Origin: Butyrivibrio sp. AE3004
Lineage (GTDB): Bacteria; Bacillota; Clostridia; Lachnospirales; Lachnospiraceae
NCBI RefSeq assembly: GCF_000703165.1
Contig: NZ_JNLQ01000002.1
Coordinates: 1,550,001-1,614,000 of the forward strand
DNA length: 64,000 bases
Direction of reading: 5' to 3'
Numbering within the stretch: the first letter of the stretch is position 1; every line of letters starts with the position of its first letter. The position numbers were made by a program, and so were the translations under genes. This document shows positions 57,463 to 64,000 of the stretch, piece after piece. The notes beneath the pieces are model-generated. The model saw only the letters and a list, made by a program, of their open reading frames with translations. It was not told the origin of the DNA and did not search any database.

Positions 57463-58725
57463 TCAATCAATCAGAACAGGATTTTCTTCAACCACCCATG
57501 GAAGTCCATATTCGTTAAGCATTTCCATATATGGATCCGGATCGAATTCATCTGTAGTAAATACACCGGGCTTCTTCCACTTTCCTGTAACAACCAGTGC
57601 TGTACCGATCATAGCAGGGACACCGGTTGTATAGCTTATAGCCTGGCTTCCAAGTTCTTTATAACATTCCTGATGATCACATACATTGTAGATATAGATG
57701 ATTCGTTCTTTTCCGTCTTTGATACCACGGAAAATACAACCTATATTTGTTTTACCAACGGTTCTAGGACCAAGGCTTGCAGGATCAGGAAGCAAAGCTT
57801 TCAAAAACTGTATCGGAACAATTTCACGACCTTCAAACATAACAGGGCTTGTTGAAAGCATTCCAACATCCTCAAGACATCTCATATGATCAAGATAACT
57901 CTGACCGAATGTCATAAAGAATCGAATTCTCTTAACCTCAGGGAAATTTCTGCCGAGAGCTTCAATTTCTTCATGATGCAAAAGGTACATGTCCTTTTTA
58001 CCTACCTGAGCGAAATCGTACTCTCTTTTTATTTCCATTGGTTTCGTCTCTACCCAATGACCATCTTCCCAATAGCTTCCGTTCGCTGAAACTTCTCTGA
58101 GATTAATTTCAGGATTGAAATTTGTTGCAAAAGCATAACCATGGTCTCCGCCATTACAATCCATTATATCGATATAATGGATTTCATCAAAATAGTGTTT
58201 TTTTGCGTAAGCGGTAAAAACAGAAGTTACACCGGGATCAAAGCCTGTTCCGAGGAGTGCTGTAAGCCCCGCATCCTTAAATTTGTCAAAGTAAGCCCAC
58301 TGCCAACTGTAATCAAAATATGCTGTAAAGCCTTTTTCTTTACAACGCTTTTCATAGATTTTTCTCCATTCAGGATCATCTGTATCCTCAGGCTCATAGT
58401 TTGCAGTATCAATATAGTCAACCTTACACTCAAGGCATGCATCCATAATGGTCAGATCCTGATACGGAAGCGCAACATTAAGTACCGCATCAGGCTTATA
58501 GTTGTTTATTACTCTCTTAATATCTTCTACATCATCGGCATTTACAGTATCTGTGGTTATTTTCACAGAAGTTCCTGCTTTTTCAAGCTTTTCTTTCAAA
58601 GCATCACATTTGGAAACAGTTCTTGAAGCAATACACATTTCTGTAAATACTTCACTGTTCTGTGCACATTTTTGTATAGCTACCTGTGCTACACCGCCGC
58701 AACCTATAACTAATAATCTGCTCAT
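57463..58725 (-). CDS. Carboxynorspermidine/carboxyspermidine synthase (saccharopine-dehydrogenase family)
   Basis: 420 residues. It condenses aspartate semialdehyde with a diamine (putrescine here, by context) using NADPH. The N terminus LLVIGCGGVAQVAIQKCAQ is the dinucleotide site; VLNVALPYQDLTIMDACLE, DTANYEP, and GTGFDPGVTSVFTAYA are the family's core segments. Lysine-pathway saccharopine dehydrogenase is unlikely given the neighbours speE, speA and nspC. It is 50 bases behind speE. Confidence 0.9.
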   Translation of the reverse strand: MSRLLVIGCGGVAQVAIQKCAQNSEVFTEMCIASRTVSKCDALKEKLEKAGTSVKITTDTVNADDVEDIKRVINNYKPDAVLNVALPYQDLTIMDACLECKVDYIDTANYEPEDTDDPEWRKIYEKRCKEKGFTAYFDYSWQWAYFDKFKDAGLTALLGTGFDPGVTSVFTAYAKKHYFDEIHYIDIMDCNGGDHGYAFATNFNPEINLREVSANGSYWEDGHWVETKPMEIKREYDFAQVGKKDMYLLHHEEIEALGRNFPEVKRIRFFMTFGQSYLDHMRCLEDVGMLSTSPVMFEGREIVPIQFLKALLPDPASLGPRTVGKTNIGCIFRGIKDGKERIIYIYNVCDHQECYKELGSQAISYTTGVPAMIGTALVVTGKWKKPGVFTTDEFDPDPYMEMLNEYGLPWVVEENPVLID

Positions 58726-58775
58726 CCCATTCTCCTCATCTAAAATGCGTATTTTTTACGGCAATAAAAAGACTA

Positions 58776-59648
58776 TTATCTTGACATTGCCTCTTCTTCC
58801 TGAAGAAGATCCTCTACATATTTAGGAAGCATAAATGCCCCCTTGTGAAGATGCGTTGTGTAATACCACGTTTTTATATTCCTTTCATCCCATCTGTCCG
58901 GATTAAAATCCTTTAACGGATGATATTTTTTACTTGCAAATCCAAAGAGCCAATAACCGGCAGGACATGTAGGAATATGTGCCTGATAAACCCTGTTTAT
59001 TGGAAATACTCTGTATGCCTTTCTATGCATTGCCCTGCAGCTTTCTTCATCTTCATCATAAAAAGGACTTCCATGCTGATAAACCATTATGCCATCATCA
59101 TGAAGTGCTTTATAACAACTTCCGTAGAATTCCTTGGTAAACAGGCCTGCCTCATGTCCAAGAGGCTCTGTGACATCATTAATAATCAGATCATACATAT
59201 CTTCGCATTTTCTAAGGAATTTTAATCCATCCTGGTAATATATATGAACTCTGTCATCATCAAGTCCGCAGGCATTATCGGGGAAATACTGTTTACATAC
59301 TTCGACAAACATACTATCAGGTTCAACAACATCAATAACCTTTATTTCATCATAATAACTAAGCTCTCTGGCAACACCACCATCCCCGCCACCAAGAACG
59401 AGTACCCTCTGAACCTTTGGATGAACTGCCATAGGAACATGAACTATCATCTCATCATAGGTAAATTCATCTTTTTCGGAAAAAATAATATTACCGTCAG
59501 AAGCAAGGAATTTCCCAAATTCCGGAGAATCAAAAACATCGATTCTCTGAAACTCACTGGATCCCGAAAATAATTGCTTGCTCAATCTGATGTTAATCTT
59601 AACATTATCGGTGTGCATCTCACCGAACCAGTAATCCATCTGTGGCAT
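58776..59648 (-). CDS. speE: SpeE-like aminopropyltransferase with altered active site
   Basis: About 290 residues. The spermidine-synthase fold is clear: DGNIIFSEKDEFTYDEMIVH, LGGGDGGVARE (86-92), IYYQDGLKFL. The catalytic loop, usually DSTDPVGPAE, reads DVTEPLGHEA (about 158-167): the second Asp is Glu, and Ser and Pro-Ala are changed. No speD (S-adenosylmethionine decarboxylase), which would supply its usual donor, is in the window. The start ATG follows GGAGGTATCT. It lies 13 bases behind speA and 50 bases before the carboxynorspermidine synthase gene, so it is in the spermidine operon but possibly with a different substrate. Confidence 0.85.
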   Translation of the reverse strand: MPQMDYWFGEMHTDNVKINIRLSKQLFSGSSEFQRIDVFDSPEFGKFLASDGNIIFSEKDEFTYDEMIVHVPMAVHPKVQRVLVLGGGDGGVARELSYYDEIKVIDVVEPDSMFVEVCKQYFPDNACGLDDDRVHIYYQDGLKFLRKCEDMYDLIINDVTEPLGHEAGLFTKEFYGSCYKALHDDGIMVYQHGSPFYDEDEESCRAMHRKAYRVFPINRVYQAHIPTCPAGYWLFGFASKKYHPLKDFNPDRWDERNIKTWYYTTHLHKGAFMLPKYVEDLLQEEEAMSR

Positions 59649-59661
59649 AGATACCTCCAAA

Positions 59662-61110
59662 TTATTTAATCACCTGCAGTGCAGAAATGTCTTCACTTTC
59701 CGGTCCCTGCATAGAGCAGCCTTTTGCCTTAGCAGTAGTTATATAATCAAGAATTTCCTGTGTTACCACTTCACCAGGAGAAATAATCGGAATTCCGGGC
59801 GGATAACACATAACAGACTCAGCAGAAATCCTTCCGACAGTTTCCTTAATAGGAAGAGATTCCTTTTCAGCATAAAATGCTTCCTGAGGTGTTGCCTTAA
59901 CTATAGGGGTTACATATTCAGCAGAGAAAAAGCTTTGCTCTGGCTTTGCATACAATCTTCTGATGTCTGCAAGAGCTCCGGCAAGTCTCTCTATATCCTG
60001 TAATCTGTCACCTATAGAAATGTATGCCATTACATTTGACAGATCACCAAATTCCATCTGTATATCATACTCATCTCTTAAAAGATCATATACTTCAATA
60101 CCGGTAAGTCCAACACCTCTGGTATTTACCACGAGTTTTGTCTCATCAAAATCATATATGCTGCCACCATTAATTAATTCATGACCATACGCATAATATC
60201 CGGGAATCTCGTTAATCTCATCTCTTGCATATTTAGCCATTCCTGTTACTTTTTCAAAGCTGTCATGACCATGTAATGCAAGATTTCTTCTTGAAATATC
60301 AAGGCTGGAAATAAGAAGATAACTTGCGCTTGTTGTCTGCGTAAGATTTACTATTCTGCTTATATAGCCTATATTTGCGCCTTTTCCGCAAAGAAGAATC
60401 GAACTTTGTGTAAGGCTTCCACCGGATTTGTGCATACTTATAGCAGCCATGTCAGCCCCGGCCTTCATACCGCATAAAGGCAGATTCGGTCCAAAATACA
60501 GATGGGTCCCATGTGCTTCATCAACCAAAGCCTTCATTCCGTTCGCATGGGCAAGATCAACAATAGCCTGCAAATTTGAACAAATGCCATAGTAGGACGG
60601 ATTATTGATTAAAATTGCCTTAGCATCAGGATTTTCCTTTATAGCAGTTTCAACATCAACAAGTTCCATCCCAAGCGGTATTCCAAGTTTGGTATCAACC
60701 TTAGGGTCAATATATACAGGAATTGCGCCACATAAAATAAGTGCATTTATTGCACTTTTATGTACATTTCTGGGCATAATGATTTTTTCACCATGTTTAA
60801 CTGATGATAAAACCATTGCCTGTACAGCACTAGTTGTTCCGTTTACCATTAAAAATGCGTGCTCTGCACCAAATGCATCAGCAGTAAGTTCTTCTGCTTC
60901 CTTTATTACTGAAACAGGATGACATAAATTATCAAGAGGTTTCATGGAATTAACATCAATGCCTACACATTGCTCACCTAAGAATCTGACTAGCTCAGCA
61001 TTACCACGTCCTCGTTTATGTCCGGGTACGTCAAAAGGCACCACTCTTTGTTTCCTAAACCTCTCAAGCGCTTCATATACAGGCGCTTTTCTCTGACGAT
61101 CCAGATTCAA
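59662..61110 (-). CDS. speA: Arginine decarboxylase (Orn/Lys/Arg decarboxylase fold I)
   Basis: About 482 residues, the short Firmicute type without the N-terminal response-regulator-like wing. Motifs: VPFDVPGHKRGRGN, AFLMVNGTTSAVQAM, VDEAHGTHLYF (Asp and His for PLP) and SMHKSGGSLTQSS (PLP Lys). The start is TTG with GGGAGG eight bases upstream; the longer frame lacks a site and would cross the upstream terminator. Arginine rather than lysine as substrate follows from the aguA/aguB genes. First gene of speA-speE-carboxynorspermidine synthase. Confidence 0.88.
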   Translation of the reverse strand: MNLDRQRKAPVYEALERFRKQRVVPFDVPGHKRGRGNAELVRFLGEQCVGIDVNSMKPLDNLCHPVSVIKEAEELTADAFGAEHAFLMVNGTTSAVQAMVLSSVKHGEKIIMPRNVHKSAINALILCGAIPVYIDPKVDTKLGIPLGMELVDVETAIKENPDAKAILINNPSYYGICSNLQAIVDLAHANGMKALVDEAHGTHLYFGPNLPLCGMKAGADMAAISMHKSGGSLTQSSILLCGKGANIGYISRIVNLTQTTSASYLLISSLDISRRNLALHGHDSFEKVTGMAKYARDEINEIPGYYAYGHELINGGSIYDFDETKLVVNTRGVGLTGIEVYDLLRDEYDIQMEFGDLSNVMAYISIGDRLQDIERLAGALADIRRLYAKPEQSFFSAEYVTPIVKATPQEAFYAEKESLPIKETVGRISAESVMCYPPGIPIISPGEVVTQEILDYITTAKAKGCSMQGPESEDISALQVIK

Positions 61111-61177
61111 TAATCTATCCTCCCAAAGTTTTTCATTTTTTCCATTATATATTATTTTATTGCTCACTATAAGATAG

Positions 61178-61217
61178 AAAAAAGAGCAATATGCCATATG
61201 GCATACTGCCCTCTTTA
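61178..61217 (-). terminator. Terminator of the serC-serA-DUF1015 unit
   Basis: A long stem of about 17 pairs (with several G.U) around an ATAT loop, core GTATGCC/GGCATAT, then a T run on the minus strand, 50 bases after the DUF1015 stop and upstream of speA. Confidence 0.8.
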
Positions 61218-61268
61218 AATCTTTTTTTCAGGCAAAAACATCTTAACATTAATATACTCAAAGTCAAG

Positions 61269-62504
61269 TTAAATTGCATGAATAAACAGTCCACTTAAAA
61301 GCTTTGGTTCAAACCATGTGGATTTTGGAGGCATAAGCAGTCCTGCGTCTGCAACTGCAAAGAGTTCATGGATATCTGTAGGGTACATTGCAAATGCCAA
61401 AACACAGTCTTCATTGCACCTTTTTTCTAGTTCCGAAAGCCCTCTTATGCCACCAACAAAGTCGATTCTTGGATCATTTTTAGGATCATTGATATTCAAA
61501 AGAGGCGAAAGTACATAGTTTTGTAATATGCTGACATCCAGTCCGTCAACAGCATCACTGCTTTTGATATCATCATGCGCAGATAGTCTGAACCATTTCC
61601 CGGCAACAAGCATTCCCATTTCGCACTTTCTGGCTGGTTTAACCGCAGTGTTCTCAGGGATTACATCAAATTTTTCTTTTATCTTTTCAATGAACTCTTC
61701 TGATGTCATACCGTTTAAATCTTTAATAACACGATTATAGTCCATTATCATGAGTTCACTGTCAGGAAAAAGAACAGACAGAAAATAATCATACTCTTTA
61801 TTACCGTTTGCATCAGGATCTTCTGTTCTTCTTTTCTTTGCCACCTTTACAGCGGATGCACACCTATGATGTCCGTCAGCAATATAAATGCTGTCCATTG
61901 TCTTAAAAGCATTGGCAATTTTTGTAACTTCCTCATCTTTGTCTACGATAAAAACTCTGCTTTTTACGCCTTCCTTTGTGACAAAATCATATAAAGGTTC
62001 ATCCTCTGTTTTAACTCTGTTTATTACTTCTCTGATAGAATCGTTTTCTCTATAGCACAAGAAAATAGGGCCGGTCTGAGCATTGCATGAATCAACATGG
62101 TGAATCCTGTCTGCTTCCTTTTTAGCAAGTGTGTTCTCGTGCTTTTTTATTATATTATTATCATAGTCATCAACAGAACTGCACGCTACAATACCTGTCT
62201 GTATTCTGCCATCCATTCTCTGTTCATACAGGTAATAGCATGGCTTCTCATCATGTACAAAGGTACCGTTTTGTATTTTCTCCCAAAGCATATCATGTGC
62301 TTTCTGATAAACCTCATTGGCATACATATCATAATCTTCGGGAAACTGAGTCTCAGGTCTGTCAATAGCAAGAAATGACATAGGCTCTCTTATAACTTCG
62401 GCTCTTGCTTCCTCTCTGTTATATACATCATAAGGAAGTGCTGCAACTTTATCAGCAATATCTTTTCTCGGTCTATATGCAGCAAAAGCTCTTATATCAG
62501 CCAT
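61269..62504 (-). CDS. DUF1015 family protein
   Basis: 411 residues. The start MADIRAFAAYRPRKDIADKVAALPYDVYNREEA is the typical N terminus of the family, with IADGHHRCASAVKVAKKR and FVGGIRGLSELEKRCNEDC later. No function is established; some related proteins are suggested to be serine kinases (SbnI-like), and the gene sits two bases behind serA. A link to serine metabolism is therefore plausible but inferred. Confidence 0.85.
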   Translation of the reverse strand: MADIRAFAAYRPRKDIADKVAALPYDVYNREEARAEVIREPMSFLAIDRPETQFPEDYDMYANEVYQKAHDMLWEKIQNGTFVHDEKPCYYLYEQRMDGRIQTGIVACSSVDDYDNNIIKKHENTLAKKEADRIHHVDSCNAQTGPIFLCYRENDSIREVINRVKTEDEPLYDFVTKEGVKSRVFIVDKDEEVTKIANAFKTMDSIYIADGHHRCASAVKVAKKRRTEDPDANGNKEYDYFLSVLFPDSELMIMDYNRVIKDLNGMTSEEFIEKIKEKFDVIPENTAVKPARKCEMGMLVAGKWFRLSAHDDIKSSDAVDGLDVSILQNYVLSPLLNINDPKNDPRIDFVGGIRGLSELEKRCNEDCVLAFAMYPTDIHELFAVADAGLLMPPKSTWFEPKLLSGLFIHAI

Positions 62505-62506
62505 GT

Positions 62507-63676
62507 TTATACGTCCTTTCTTACTACACGAACTCTTATTACATCATCAATGCTTTGAATGTCCTTTACAAGCTCATCAGAAATACTACTTTCTACATCG
62601 ATAATTGTATAAGCAAAATCACCTCTTGACTTATTTGTCATATTAGAAATGTTATAGTCAGCGTTTCCGAGAACCTGGGTAAATTTACCGATCATACCGG
62701 AAACATTCTTATGAATTATGGCAAGACGCGGTCCTGTGCAGATTCCCTGCTCACATCTTGGCATATTTACAGAGTTAACAATGTTACCGTTTTCAAGGAA
62801 ATCCTTCATCTGAAGTACTGCCTTAACAGCACAGTTATCTTCTGATTCTTCAGTAGATGCACCAAGGTGAGGAATTACGATACAGCCATCGTGTCCTGCA
62901 GTTACTGTATTCGGGAAATCCGTTACATACTTTCTGATTTTTCCTGAATTGATCCCTGAAAGGACATCAGCTTCATTACATAAGATATCTCTCGCAAGAT
63001 TCAGGATGATAACACCCTTCTTCATCTTGGCGATAGCTTCCGCATTGATCATTCCCTTTGTATTCTCAAGCGCAGGTACATGTATTGTTATGATATCACA
63101 TTTTGAATAAATATCATCAACGTTAGTTACATGCTTTACATCTGAAGAAAGACTCCATGCAGCATCTACAGAAAGATACGGATCATAACCATACACTTCC
63201 ATACCAAGATTTCTTGCGGCATTTGCAACTCTCACACCAATTGCACCAAGGCCAATGATTCCAAGCTTTTTACCTGCAATTTCTGTTCCTGCAAACTTTT
63301 TCTTTGTTTTTTCCGTAAGCTTTGCAATTTCAGGGTCACCTGCATTGGCTCTAACCCATTCAACGCCGCCGATAATATCACGGGAAGCAATAAGCATTGC
63401 AGCAATTACCATTTCTTTAACACCGTTTGCATTTGCTCCGGGTGTATTAAACACAACAATTCCCTCTTCGGCACATCTGTCTACAGGAATATTGTTTACA
63501 CCTGCACCTGCTCTTGCGATTGCAAGCAGATTATCAGAGAATTCCATTTCGTTCATATTTGCACTACGTACAAGAATTCCATCAGCATCGTCTATATTAT
63601 CAACTGCTGTATACTGATCCGTAAAATTATTCAATCCGATTTTTGCGATTGGATTAAGGCATTTATATTTAAACAT
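62507..63676 (-). CDS. serA: D-3-phosphoglycerate dehydrogenase
   Basis: 389 residues. First step of serine synthesis. NAD site LGIIGLGAIGVRVANAA, ARAGAGVNNIPVDRCAEEGI at the substrate domain, IPHLGASTEESEDNCA with the catalytic His, and a C-terminal ACT domain (LAIIHKNVSGMIGKFTQVLGNADYNI) for serine regulation. It follows serC by 24 bases. Confidence 0.93.
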   Translation of the reverse strand: MFKYKCLNPIAKIGLNNFTDQYTAVDNIDDADGILVRSANMNEMEFSDNLLAIARAGAGVNNIPVDRCAEEGIVVFNTPGANANGVKEMVIAAMLIASRDIIGGVEWVRANAGDPEIAKLTEKTKKKFAGTEIAGKKLGIIGLGAIGVRVANAARNLGMEVYGYDPYLSVDAAWSLSSDVKHVTNVDDIYSKCDIITIHVPALENTKGMINAEAIAKMKKGVIILNLARDILCNEADVLSGINSGKIRKYVTDFPNTVTAGHDGCIVIPHLGASTEESEDNCAVKAVLQMKDFLENGNIVNSVNMPRCEQGICTGPRLAIIHKNVSGMIGKFTQVLGNADYNISNMTNKSRGDFAYTIIDVESSISDELVKDIQSIDDVIRVRVVRKDV

Positions 63677-63700
63677 CTCTTTTATCCTTTCCGAAAACTA

Positions 63701-64000
63701 TTATAAATTTGCTTTTTCAAAGCTCTCCATGAAATCAACAAGCTTTTGTACGCCTTCCTTGGGCATTGCATTGTATATACTAGCACGCATACCGCCTACT
63801 GTTCTGTGGCCCTTAAGACTTACAAGACCATTTGCGGTTGCTTCAGCAATGAACTTTGCATTGAGATCATCACTGCCTGTTACAAAAGGAACATTCATAA
63901 GTGATCTGTCTTCAGGTCTTACAGTTCCCTTGAACATCTTACTGTTATCAAGGAAATCATACAGAATTGCAGCCTTCTCTTCATTTCTTCTCTTCATCTC
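63701..64000 (-). CDS. serC: Phosphoserine aminotransferase, C-terminal part (5' end outside window)
   Basis: The last 99 residues are visible; the frame runs off the right edge. MFKGTVRPEDRSLMNVPFVTG, GLVSLKGHRTVGGMRASIYNAMP and LVDFMESFE match the C-terminal end of SerC, which transaminates 3-phosphohydroxypyruvate made by the adjacent SerA. The GHRxxGGMRAS motif contacts substrate. The internal ATG near the edge is not the start. Confidence 0.9.
   Translation of the reverse strand, partial: EMKRRNEEKAAILYDFLDNSKMFKGTVRPEDRSLMNVPFVTGSDDLNAKFIAEATANGLVSLKGHRTVGGMRASIYNAMPKEGVQKLVDFMESFEKANL

Noticed and set aside
58141..58626. A 161-residue plus-strand protein
   Set aside because: Antisense to the well-conserved carboxynorspermidine synthase gene; no family resemblance.

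Overview
The window looks like chromosomal DNA of a low-GC anaerobic Gram-positive bacterium of the Clostridia, most likely a member of the Lachnospiraceae (a Butyrivibrio/Roseburia-like genus is a guess). The reasons are AT-rich intergenic DNA, strong AGGAGG-type ribosome sites, a pyrophosphate-dependent phosphofructokinase, a SepF/HlyD-like pair, DUF975, DUF1292, DUF4349, DUF5662 and DUF6033 proteins, and an alternative spermidine pathway. I see no rRNA, tRNA, CRISPR array, insertion sequence or prophage.

Layout. 1-9.1 kb, mixed strands: 3' part of an Fe-S/FAD oxidoreductase, hypA, PPi-phosphofructokinase, a tyrosine recombinase, a DUF975 membrane protein, oligoendopeptidase F and malic enzyme. 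9.1-9.6 kb: a non-coding stretch rich in palindromes. 9.6-15.2 kb, minus strand: a secreted protein with a degenerate transglutaminase domain and leucine-rich repeats, then a three-gene unit of a cytidylate-kinase-like protein, a YfbR-type 5'-nucleotidase and a large adenosine-deaminase-like protein with an extra C-terminal Rossmann domain. 15.2-20.5 kb: rluD, lspA, aroB, sepF, an HlyD-like protein and a small P-loop protein. 20.5-29.1 kb: a cell-shape operon radC-mreB-mreC-mreD-mrdA-rodA-mgsA-dac from one strong promoter. 29.1-41.6 kb: a tight run of a GH13 pseudoenzyme, DUF5662, pepT, miaB, mutS, mutL, miaA and a PLP lyase. 41.6-48.2 kb: DUF1292, DUF6033, a three-gene phosphorelay and a DUF4349 lipoprotein. 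48.2-51.9 kb: a UvrD-like helicase, gltX and feoA. 52-61.1 kb: a polyamine locus. 61.2-64 kb: DUF1015, serA and the 3' end of serC.

How genes work together. The polyamine locus gives a complete arginine-to-spermidine route without S-adenosylmethionine decarboxylase: SpeA makes agmatine, AguA and AguB convert it to putrescine, and the carboxynorspermidine synthase and decarboxylase homologues make spermidine. A SpeE-like aminopropyltransferase with changed active-site residues sits in the same operon with no visible role. The rod operon couples peptidoglycan synthesis at the side wall to methylglyoxal synthase. The histidine kinase, receiver-HPt protein and double-receiver protein contain the parts of one multistep phosphorelay.

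The most unusual items are the deaminase/nucleotidase/kinase-like unit, the GH13 homologue that has lost all catalytic carboxylates, the methylglyoxal synthase with Ser at the catalytic Asp position, the degenerate transglutaminase, and the divergent SpeE. Frequent TTG start codons are also notable.
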